Shown here: positions 12,101 to 24,100 of the stretch, one piece after another
Layout: each line of letters starts with the position of its first letter
Position numbering within the stretch: the stretch's first letter is position 1
Assembly (NCBI RefSeq): GCF_963678635.1
Contig: NC_087064.1
Coordinates: forward strand, 63,791,548 to 63,855,547
Reading direction: 5' to 3'
Source of the DNA: Symsagittifera roscoffensis
Lineage: Eukaryota; Xenacoelomorpha; Acoela; Convolutidae
DNA: 64,000 bases
The notes under the pieces: generated by a model
Databases searched by the model: none
Told to the model about the DNA's origin: nothing
The model's input: the letters and a program-made list of their open reading frames with translations, nothing else
Made by a program: the position numbers and the translations under genes

Positions 12101-15100
12101 TCGCTTTATGCAAAGCTGATAAAATTTCTGAAGAGTTGTCCGCCTGCCCCTCTAAAAAGGGTATACTAATGCCCGCGTCAGTGTGATCTTCACTGTGTAC
12201 TGTGGAAAGCCACCTTTTGATCAATGAAGTGTAGACTGAATTCTGTTCGTACACGTGTGGTGAGTTAGTGGATGAGTGTGAGTGTGTGTTGTGTGTGTAG
12301 GACGGGGAGGGCGACACTCCTCTGCACGACGCCATCAGTCGGAAGAGGGACGACATGCTGAGTGTGTTGCTGGACTACAGGGCAGACATGTGTGTCACAA
12401 ACACCAACGGCTTCAACGCCCTACACCACGCAGCACTCAGGGGAAACCCAGGGTCAGTACACATCATTTCATGTCACTTACTGCAAATTAGGGGCGGGGT
12501 ATATCTTGCTCTATTACTGCTAAAAATGAATGCCCCACCTGAAACTTTCAAAAAACATTATATCATCTAACCAGAATTCTTTACAACCTTAGGTTGAAGC
12601 TCAATGTCGTTGCATAGTAATACATGCATAGGAGGAAATAGTTAATAAGGTCCAAAAGGGGAGATATTCAAAAATTTAGTATTTACTTTAGTATTTAAAA
12701 AAAACTGAGCATGTCAGCACACAAAGATAGCGCTCAGATTCTTCCCCATGATTCGGGTGATTTTGTTAACACAGGCGAAGCGGAGCTTCGCACCGCTTGC
12801 GATACAACACAATCGTAAAAAAAGCTTGAGTCGAAAAAATATATAATGAAAATTACTAGGTGAACCAAAATTTTTGTATGTTTCGATGAAGGACACCTAG
12901 GGCTCAGCTCAAGGTGGAGGTAAGTATTTGATATTTTTTGTTATTATTATACTGATTCAGGACAAAATACGTAATTTCAAAAATTTTACTTAGCTCAAAA
13001 CCTTGGTTGTTTTTAACTAAAATAAATGAGAAGACCCGTTGGGTCGATTAAACCTATGATATCAGATTTGGCAGAATAGTTATCGAGAAAAGACCAAATA
13101 ACGGTCAACAAATCAGAGAGTTGACATTTCTGAGAATCATAAGTGTTTTTTTAAGATATTCACCCAATCTATTATTTCGATTGAACCCAAAAACCTAGGT
13201 TAGACCGGTTAGTTCTCGAGAAAAACCAAAAAATAAAAAAAAACTGTCAAAGAATCAAAATTTTGACTTTTCCGAAGGCCATAATTTTTTGTGTCGAGAA
13301 AATTTGGGGGTAGTCGCGTATGCAAAGGAGCTTCCCTCAAATCGTTCTTCGAGTTGACCGCAAAATCTCAGATATGGGAGGGTATTTTTGGTTAAATTCA
13401 TTTAAAAAATTAAGAAAAGAATTTTTAAAAAATTGAATTTTCCAGCACGATAACTTTGTGTAAAAAATTTACGTGGCTTACTAATGCAGGAGAGCTTCCC
13501 ACTACCAGTTGTATCCAGTGAACCCACAACCTCAGACTTGGGACGTTAGTTTTTCAGAAAAGTTTCAAAATTTTCAAAAAATCAAAAACTTGACTTTTCC
13601 GTGGGCCATAGTTTTTTGTGTATAAAAAATTTGGGCGTATTCGCATGAGCACAGGAGCTTCCTACAACCCGTTCTTTGGATTGAAGACCTATACCTGAGA
13701 TGAGTTGTGTTGGTGTGTGAGAGAGAGTCAGTGAGTGTGTGCTTAGGGCGACTAAGCAGCTGCTGTCTAAGATGTCGAGGCCGTGGATTGTGGACGAGAA
13801 GAAAGAGGACGGCTACACTGCACTGCACCTGGCCTCCCTGAACAACCACGTGGAAGTGGCACACTTGCTAGTCATAGAGGTCAGTCGCTCAACTCCTCCC
13901 TTTCCTCTCTCTTAAATACGCTCATCACAAACATATCTTATCATATTTTATACTATAGAAGATTGACCAAATGTTGATAGTTTTAAAATGATCCATAATA
14001 TAATGATCAGTTTCCCTGGTACGCTTGCGTTTCCCTGGTGAAAAATTTGTGATTTGCCACTTTCGACTGTCACTCTTAGCTCCATATATTCTAGAATATG
14101 TGAAACTTAATGTATCAAGCAGGGAAGGGAAAGATTTGGGAGGGGACGCCTCCTCCTCAGGAATTCCACCTGCCGGCCCAAAGTGTCCCCACTTTGTTGC
14201 TATTTTGTGACATCCACTTTCGGCCCCGGCCAATTCTGAAAATTTTCTAAACCCGCCTTTGGCTCCAATATATGCCAAGTTTGAAGGAAAGCGCACTAAT
14301 TTGGACGACCTGAAAAAAGGTTGACAAAATTGCCGAAAAGGTGTTGACAATTCTCTCCCACCGCACCTCGAGAAAACCCTAGATTGCACCTGATCGAAGT
14401 TTTTAAGTTGTGTAAATGCTTGATCCACAGTTAGTTTTTGATCGTTTTGAAACAGAAATCGGTTCTTGGATTAACAGGGCAAGGCCAACTTGGACATTCA
14501 GAACTCAAATTACCAGACTGCCCTGCACCTGGCAGTAGAACGCCAGCACACCCAGATAGTGCGGCTGTTGGTCCGCAACGGGTGCCGTCTGGACGTACAA
14601 GACAAGGACGGAGACTCACCCCTACACGAGGCTCTGAGACACCACACGTTGAAGCAACTCAAACAGCTGCAAGATATGCAAGACGTGGGCAAACTGTTGA
14701 TGGGTCTGGGCCAACAAGGAGCGGAGAAGAAGAGCTCCGCATCCATTGCATGTTTCTTGGCTGCAAATGGAGCCGACTTGTTGATCCAGAACAAAAAAGG
14801 ACAAACACCTCTGGATCTGTGTCCGGACCCGAACTTATGCAAGGCACTCAAGAAATGTTTCCGAGAACGAGAAAAGTATGTTAACTTTTTGCAAATAATT
14901 GAAGATCGAATTTTTCCGATTGGCCTTTTATATCGGAGAAGGCAACTGAAGGTTTGCACATTAATTATTCGGACAATTAAATAGAAATGGTCACAAATGT
15001 TTTTTGGAGTCGACTGCAGTAATACATTTTGACACATAATTTACACTAGCCAGTTTGTGAGTGTTAGTGTATTAGTAAGAAACTTCTTTTTTTATAACCG

Positions 15101-18100
15101 AACTCGTAAATAAAAGTGTTTATTAAAAGTGTTCACATATTTGGTGACACTTTTGCTATTACCACGATCTGTAGCATTGGAAATGACCTAGCATCTGTTC
15201 TCTGCTGTATTTGTGTCTAGTGTTTCTGATTTATTAAGCGTGAGTGGTTAGTTTGCGAGACTCAAAATCTGTAGGTCACAGATCGAATCCGAGACGTTAC
15301 GGAATTTTTACTAGTTCGTGGCTTATTTCTTGTTTTTTCCCATCGCACTTAATAGAGCTGGTTTTTGTCGTGTTCTCGTTAGTGTTTGCGAAGCACAGCT
15401 TTGCCTCTGTGTTTCATAGCTCTGTCAATTTTATGACATTCGTGCTCTTATCGTGGTGTCCGGCAAATAAGACGACAGCTCTTAAGACAACAGCTTTTCA
15501 AATATATAAACTCTCAGTTGTCGTATTGATGTCAAGTCGTCTTAATCTCATGGCGGCAATTCGTCGCAAGCGACCATTCGTAGCGTTTGTAAAAAAGCGA
15601 ATATTCGCAGTATGCGAAGGTTCGTAGCAAGCGACAATTATTAGCGGTAAAAGCTTTGATCAGATCAAAGGAAATGAGATGGAAGGGTTAAATGATAGGA
15701 CAAAGGATCTAAAAATTGAACGAGAGGCCCTCAAGTTGTTTGAGAAAGTTATTGTTGCTTTGATTTTTACACTTGCGAAGTACGATTTTCCTTTATTTCA
15801 ACCTAAGTCGCAAATAGTGTTGCGACTAAGTCGCAAATAGTGTTGCGACTAAGTCGCAAACATTGTTTTCCACTCAAAGCAACATTATTTGCTGCAGCAA
15901 GTTTTTTGTTGCACCTGTACAGCTGATTAATAACATGTGCTTTGATATTCGAATAGTTATATGTTAACACAGTTGATGCATTTTTAATTCATCAAGTGAA
16001 CCGAAAAAAGCTATTTGTTTCAAACAGCATTAACAAAAAAATCTCGATTTCAGGAATTTTCTAACTCAATATATCTCGCAATTTTTTTGAAATGCATAGT
16101 TTATACGTTGCTTTTTGATTTGCAATTTTTTACATGCAAAAATTGTATCTTTTTGTATTTGGTGCTACTATTGCTGCATTGATGCAGTTGCGTTTTTGGT
16201 GGCTAATTTTTGGGGATTTTAAGCATCCGTGGCTGATTGGTTAGTGCGTGAGAATCAAGTCTGCTAGGTCGCAGATTTTGCTAATTCGAGTTTTTGCTAA
16301 GCTTCGATTTTTTGCAAATTCGAGGATTAGTTATACTTTTTCTTATGTGACTTGAAAGAGCTGCTTTTTGGTCGTGCTCTCGCAACTGTTGAAGTGTGTT
16401 AAAGGGGTTCAACTAATCTGACTCGGCATTTTTCGTGTTGTGTCACCTTGGTGGCACTTTCTCCCGCTGTTATTCTCACCAATTTGTTCTCCGACACTCT
16501 TTCTCAGAAATTGGATAAACTTTTGATACTTAGCGTGAGCAGACCCCATCCCCATCCGGAAAGCCCTATACCACCCCTTGATCGAATCTTTGGGTTTATG
16601 TCTTCCATTTTTGGCGTTTGGAACTGGTGTCAGAGAGAAATAAAGAATTGCCCATTCCCCTGCGTCATTGGAAGAGGGTTGCAACCTAATTTGATTCAAA
16701 ATTATCGACGTAATGCAGTAGTTTAGGTGGACTTGTCACTTTTGTCAGAAATTGCACAGCGTAAAGCAGGTTCCAGGTTTCATGCCGGTTTCAAAGTCGA
16801 GCTTCGAGCTCAAGTATAAGTGTCAGAGCAACGACTTACTTAAGAAGCATGCGTGTTTTTCATCTTCTCGATAAGCTTGTGCTAATTCAATCTCCTGAGT
16901 TTTGCGCCGCATGGCCTTCGCAAAATGAAAGAAACATCTTTTTATAGTTAGTCCATTTAATACTTTCTTGAGTGCGGTAATTTCAGTCGCCTGGAGGCCA
17001 TGAAGTATTTTTCTTCACTTTCGTTTAGAAAAAGAAAAGACTAATGGATCAGTTTGATCGTTAACCACTGCATGAATTTTAAACTGTGGATAAAATAATG
17101 CGGTAAACGCTTTAAATGTCCTATCTGTGTGCCAGATTGTGTTGCTTTCCATAGTTTCTAAATTGTCATCAGTGGACCATTTTAATATTCGGTGTTTGCG
17201 ATCCAATCGCGAATCAAAGAGGAGAAGTTCCCCCTCAGGCTCTTGCTTAACTCCAAAGGCTCGGCAATGTCCTTTAATGGTTGGGGCGGTATCAATTGCT
17301 CGTTGCCGCTCAACAGGTATGGCGAGTGACTTGTACTTAAGCAAATTAACAACTATTTCGAGGCTAAAATCCCCAGAGGTTTCCACCTAAATGATTCCTA
17401 TGTTGAGGCTCCAATGTTGTTTTTTTTTGTTTGATAGCAGGTTGAATCGTGTAATTTAGATTCATAACGGCGCAAGAAAAATTTTTGATCCCTCAAAAGA
17501 GACCTCCGGAATTTAGCCTGTTCCAGGGGTTGGGTTTTTGTTCCGCTAGTTGTGTTCAGTTTTCCCCACAAAATCGCACGCCTGGCAGTCATGCTAATTT
17601 AACGTTTTAAACATAATAAATTTAGAAAAATCTGAATTTCTGAACTTTTTTATTCACTTTTTGACTTTTTTCTAGCGTGGAATGTTTTAATGACCATGTT
17701 CTCCGGATACTCTGACTATTTAATTTGCAATAGTGTCAACTAATCGTGCTGCTAATTGTCGTTTGTCGTGAATTGACGCCTTTTGAAATTGCTGCAAATC
17801 GTCGCTTTCGACGAATTGTCGCCTCTCACGTCTTAATTACCCAGCATCTGTTATCGTGTTAAGAAAAGACCGCACAGTGGGAGCTTAGCCGTCAAAATGA
17901 AACTTTTCTGCTAGAGATTGATCCCCCGAATTGGAAAAAGTTCGGTTGCAACTTAATATTTTACAATTCGATGAGGTATTATTGCATTACTACAGTATTC
18001 AAAAAGGGACAGTAGAAAAATTGATATTTTCAACAGTGTTCAAATTGTTGGTGTTTGATTTTGGTAATTGCGTCCGCAAAATCTTCAAAGTTACGAGTCT

Positions 18101-21100
18101 TAATAATCTCAGTTGTCGAAATGATGCTTGTTTCCAATTGTTTTTAGGTCGATGAACGTTATTCAGACTCTTATAACGGTGGTGATGATTTTTTTCCTTT
18201 TTATTTTGAGGAAAAGTATAAAATTTGTTCAAGATCAAAAGTATTTATTCGCGGTTTGACTTTTGATTTATTTTTAGTTCAGTTCATTTTTTGTTGAAAA
18301 GGAATGCAAACTCCACTATCGAACTGCAAAAGTGTCAAGGTCACATGAAAATATCGAGTTTTAGTTTCGATAGTGGAATTTAATTTTCAGTTTTCCCAGC
18401 GAAATTCAAAGTTTTCCCAGCGAAATGTTATAGAAATTCAAACTGCTTTAAGACCGTTTATTGTTTTCTTGGAAATTCTGAAGTCGAGATTGATACTAAA
18501 CACAAGCCAGCATTTTTTTTCTGTTTATTTGTGCTCATTGACTCTTTTGCAACTATCTGTCTGCTATGTGTATGCTCTGTCGCTATGTGTTTACGATGAT
18601 TTGTGATGCTACTTGTTTGATTTTGTGATTTAGAAATGATGACGGAAACCACTATCTGCCGCCGGCCAAACCCACCAACATCCACTCCCAGCAGCTGTCG
18701 GGCGCCAGTGGTGCATCTGCCACTACTGCAGAGGAAGAGCAGTTGTCCCTGGACGAGTGCATGGTCTGCTCGGAGATGAGTCGCGATGTCTTGTTCGGGC
18801 CCTGTGGTCACGTAGCCATGTGTTCACTCTGTGCCCCCAGGGCCAAAAAATGCCTCATTTGCAGGGAGCCTGTGCAGACAAGAACCGAGGTCATTCATTT
18901 GATTATTTCAACTCGAGTCAGACGCACACCCCTTCATTCAGGATTTTGACACCCGTTGCTATTTTTTTTAAGATATCTTGGTTTGACTGACTGATTGATA
19001 GTGCTAATTTTTTTTTCTATTAGCGCCTTCGGCGGCCTTAGTTTACTTGTTTGGTCCCGTTGCAAAACTAGTTTAGATGATTGGGCTCTTTTCCAGTTCC
19101 CCGCCCCCTTCAAATTCAATTTTGAAAATCTTATTCAACGTTCATAATGCATTGAAATTTGGCATGGTGAACAAATCGACAACTGTGAACAGATTTGTTC
19201 TTCATACTTTACATCGTAACATCACGCATTTAGCCATAATAATACGTAAAACAAACATAAAACTCGGTATTTTGGAAGGGGGGAACTGGAAAAGAGCCGA
19301 TGATTGGTCCGCGACCTATTTTCTAAAAAGACGAGCCAGCACGGGATTTCAACATACGCCTTGGGGTTGGTAACCGGATTCGGTTCTTTTTCCTCCCCCC
19401 CCCCCCCCCCCCAACCTAATTTGCAGGTGGGGGGGGGGGGAGGGAGGGGAAGATAGTAACATAGGGCTGGCCATAAATAACCACACTGGTCAAACTGGCT
19501 CTCTCCTCTTCTTTTTTGCCGTTTTCGCCAAAAAATTCATAAATTGAATTGAACGTAAATGCGTTTTAATGGTCATTTAGTTCGTATTTTGTGAATACAT
19601 TGTGCATATAAGTTGGTTCAACATTCGAGGTAACTTTTATTACTACAAAATTGAACTATATAAACAGAAGTTTAAAAATAATTTGACAGGAGTGGGATTC
19701 GAACCCACGCATCCGAAGATACTGCGACCTGAACGCAGCGCCTTAGACCGCTCGGCCATCCTGCCATTCAACACATACCTGTGAACTGATATCATATACT
19801 GTGTTACAATACTGTGCATATTGATTTGGTGAGCTGTGTGTTTAGATTGAAGAATGCGTGGTGTGTTCGTCGAAGAAAGCGAATGTATTATTCAGCCCCT
19901 GTCAGCACATGGTTGCATGTGACGGTAAGCAGAGAGAGGGTGCTAGGTAAATAAGAGGACAGGACATTTAGACGACGACCAAAGTACTATGAAAGAGTGG
20001 TCCCTCGAAAAAAGTATGATAGACAGGTCCTGCATGCATTTCGCATGTTATAATTTTGAAAAGTGATTTGTGTAAAACAAAATAGTGAGCGGTGGAATCG
20101 GAATCCCTCATACGCGAAGGACCGTGCGCGAAAATAAAAATCACACTTGGATCGCTTCGAAAAAGCATGACTCCACATCACCTTGAGGCTACTCTTTTCT
20201 TAAAAGTCAATAAAGAGCTTTGGGATGCTAAACTCGTTTCAAAAATTTTGTAAAATTGAATAATTTGTTTTGATTTTTCATTCAAAATTATGGAACGAAT
20301 AAAACCCCATAATGGCCATTGTATTTTTCCTGAACGATTTTGGAAATAATGGAGGGAAAGAAGGACGATTATGGCATAATGTAGGGCGGAAACCCCATTC
20401 TATGGCCATATATTTTGCGGAACCCCTGATTATGGCCATAATCGGAAACAGTTCCATACATAATGGCCATACTTTTTATCCTTTCCCTACATTATTTATG
20501 GCCATAAAGCCCCCTACTATTATTTTTGCGGAAACCCTGCTGATTTGTCATCAAAACTCAATTTTGGCGTTTTTTTAAATTTTCCTCAAAATGGTGAGGG
20601 GAGAATTTTAGGAAATAACAAATCAAAAAATTTAAAAATATACTGCGACATCTTTCTGAATGACGAAATCGGTACTACTATGATAGAGTGGTCCCTTGAA
20701 AATAACCAGGTCCATTGAGAAGAAGACTCCTAGTGCTCTGAAATGTTTAACAATGATGATTTCGCCTTTCAGAAAGATAGCACAGTATGTTTTCAAACAA
20801 ATTTTAAATTTATTTGTTTCGTAAAACCTCCCCCCTCAACATTTTAAGATGAAAAATTCAAAAAAAGAGCCAAAATGGAATTTTGATGACAAATAAGCCA
20901 ATCCAATTATGGCTTTTAAACCGTAATATTAGTTGAAGCGAGCAGATTTCTTGACATAAACAATATAGTTATTACAATTTCGCCAGATTTTTGAAATGAA
21001 TAATTTATAAACAAACTAGTTTTCAAAATCATAACATGCGAAATGCATGCTGGACTTGTCTATCATATGTGCTTTTTCGAGGGACCACTCTATCATAGTA

Positions 21101-24100
21101 GTACCACGAAATCAAATCATGATCATTAAAGGATTTGAGAGCTCTAGGTGTCTTATTCTCAAGGTACCGGTTATTTTCAAGGGACCACTCTGTCAAAGTA
21201 GAACTAAGCCAAGCGGTGGTAGGCCAACAAGCGGAAAGGCCAACACACCGAAAATAGGATTATCGTTTCTACAAGACGGAAATTAATTTTATTACGGAAA
21301 TTAATTTTATTACGTAAATTAATAATATATTGCCATTGTTGTTAAGAAGTTGTTACTTAACTCTGTTGTAATTTCGGCTTGAAGATATTGCGGTTTGTAG
21401 ATATGGTGGTTCGTTGAATATCCGCCGTTCCAAGCATGTAAATTGTTCGAATTCCAGCGAAATGGATTTCCCAGAAATTCACAGTGGAGAATCCATTACA
21501 AATTGGAGTCTCAAAGTCCCATCAGAAGGGCTGCGGTCCTAATATCCTGTCGTTTTATTTGCTTGACACCGAATGAGGGAGAGAGACCGAATAACCGGGG
21601 GTGTAAATTTGACGAAAAATCCAACTTGAAAGCGGAAAGGTAGAAAACGAAGGGTGCAGAAATCGCAACTTGTAAACCGAGGATGTAAAATCAGTGTTAC
21701 TTGGGACCCCCTTATCACACTTTCACCAAAAAGAAGAAGAGACAACGGAAAATATAGAAGAAAATTTATTAACAAATCAGTGTTACTTGGGACCCCTTTA
21801 TCACACTTTCACCAAAAAAGTCAATGAGACAACAGAAATGATAGTCGAACATTTAGTCTGCTACTTCCATGATAGCCGGGTCCCTTTAACGACCGGGTCC
21901 CTTGACGAAAGCTCGCAAATTGTTTTAATAGAAAGATTACCAGACACCAAGTTAACATCCTCCCCCCATTCGTTGGGGGAGGAGGGGGGAGGTAACTTGG
22001 TTTTTACACAGGCGAAGCTCCCTCTACCAGTGGGGGGGGGGGGGTTTCGCTCTGTGTAAAAACTCCCCTCCTTCTTCATCATGTGAACTGAAGGCAGACA
22101 GATTTTTAAAAATTAAGCAAATTTGAACTTTGAGAATTACTAAGTTAACCCAATTGATGTTTTCGAAATTTTTAAATTAGTTGAAAAAGTAAATTTGTTT
22201 CATAAAATCAAAAAAAATGATTACAATTCCAGTTCAAATATTTACTAAGTGGTACTACTATGATAGACTGATCCCGCATATTTTCCCATGTAATAATTTT
22301 GAAAACTAAACTGCAGGGGCGGATTTAGGGGGAAGGGCGGACGCCCATCCTCCTCCCGCCCTCAGGGATGCGACCCTGCCGACCCTTTGGTATTTTTTAA
22401 GAAATCCATTGTTGGCCGACCGACCCTAAAATTTTTCTAAAGGCGCCGAAAAACGGGATGTTTTGGTCAAAATTTTCCAAACAGAGCCTAAAAACGCCTT
22501 TTTTCAAAATTTTGCCTGCGGCGCAGAAAATTTGGTCAAAACGGACTAAACGGTGCTTGGAGAGAGCTCGAAAAATCAATTCGGCCCACCAAAAAAAGAT
22601 CGACAAAACATTCGAAAATTTTTTGAAAATCCGCCCCCCTCGAGAAAATCCTAGATCCGCCCCTGAGAATGTTTATAATGTATTCATTTCAAGAATATCG
22701 CGACTTATGTTGAATTAGAAAATTTACACACCAAAATTGTAATTACTATATTATTTATATTTAAAAAATGCTCGTTTCAACTGATTGTTCGGGCTTTCTC
22801 GAATAAAACGGAATTTTTATGCTGTGGCCGTTTTTTTAATCAGCCAATTTTCGTCTCTTTACTTAAACAATTTGTACGGAAATATTTTTATTACCATATG
22901 AAAGATATTGTTATCCGGGGCTCAAATGTTATAAAATTCACTTGTGATTATTTTCCTTAAAGTTATGGGGGTCTGAAATTGGCTAATGAGGCAAATTTGG
23001 GATAATCAACGCGCAAAATATTGCGTTCCAAATTGAATTGAGGCTAACCGTTTGGTGTTGATAAAAGGACACGCTAAATACATCACATTGTAGGAGTAAG
23101 GGTTTCAGCAGACCGTTTTTTAGCAGACCAATCTCTTAGCAGACTCAGAACAGTTAGCAAATCAGAAAGCTAACTTCATACGCTGCGTTGGCGATAAGCG
23201 ACCGTTTGCTCTCCTGCGCTTCTATTAGCCACGAGTGTTATAGTGCGCGAGAATTTTTTTGCCGCTATTTTAGACAGTTATGTCTTTGAAGTTGATCGTT
23301 TTGAGATAATTGTCTTATTGGGGAAGCTTGACCCAAGACTGAGGTTCTTTATCAGTCTGTCAATCAATCATGCATCAGTCTATTACTTGCTAGAAGACTC
23401 ATTTTTCGCATTTTATGCTAAAAGATTGGTCTGCTAAACAATCCCCCTTTGTAGTTTGCATTGGCGTGTAGGGGAGCAGATTGCAGAAAAACAATTCTTC
23501 AATTTCTACGTCAATTTTTCAACCAAAAATCATTGAATTGATCCCAATGTGCAGTCGGAACTTTCAGGGCTTCGCCCTGATGTACGAGCAGTGTTGTTTC
23601 AAGGTTTTTTGGGTTGTTTTTTTTCTATCAAAACTCAATTTAGGTGCTTTTCAAGAGTCGATGAACGTATTTCAGAATCGTATATTGGTCGTGATGTTTT
23701 TTTGGTTTCTTTTTCAGGAAAAGTTATAAGATTTTTGGTACTAGTTTACTTGTTTGGTCCCGAGATAAAACTAGTTAAGATGATTGGTCCCGCCTATTTT
23801 CTAAAAAGAAGAGCCAGTATGGGATTTGAACTTACGCCTTGTGGTTGGTGAGTGGATTCGTTTCCGCTAAGCTAACCTGGCCAGTTTCGGCAGCAATATA
23901 GAGAAATAAAAATGCTAACTCTTAAAATTAGCCAGTTACTGTACCTCGGTTTTTATTAAGGACCACAGCATTTTTGAGTGACCAAAAAAGTAAACTAGTA
24001 CCGATTTTTCGAGGTTTGACTTTTGATTCGTTTTTAAGTTTAGTTCATATCCTTTATTAAATTGAAGCCAAACTCCAGTATCGAACAGCAAAATTGTAAA

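Larger units (their letters stand above)
14876..18633 (+). other. mib intron, 3.8 kb
   Basis: It contains two composite SINE-like copies (15040-15415, 15770-16400), a GCGACAATT/CGTCGC-rich patch (15450-15650), a MULE transposase relic on the - strand (16409-17600), a second GTCG-rich patch (17730-17850) and an AACTGCAAAAGTGTCAAGGTC-family copy (18150-18410). Confidence 0.75.
19983..21106. mobile_element. 1.1-kb element with long (~100-bp) terminal inverted repeats
   Basis: The left end is AGTACTATGAAAGAGTGGTC, then AGTATGATAGACAGGTCC, then GCATGCATTTCGCATGTTAT and AATTTTGAAAA. The right end, reverse-complemented, gives GGTACTACTATGATAGAGTG, then TATGATAGACAAGTCCAGC, GCATGCATTTCGCATGTTAT and GATTTTGAAAA. 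The interior has GGCCATAA-rich sequence (20305-20530) and a second foldback (20543-20897). No ORF with recognisable transposase was seen, so it is non-autonomous. Solo-end fragments of the family lie at 21160-21200 and 22252-22310. Confidence 0.8.

Noticed and set aside
14438-15037. Alternative ORFs of 148 and 175 codons over mib exon 8
   Set aside because: They are shadow frames of the conserved ankyrin exon; the real frame (14478-14875) is conserved with MIB1.
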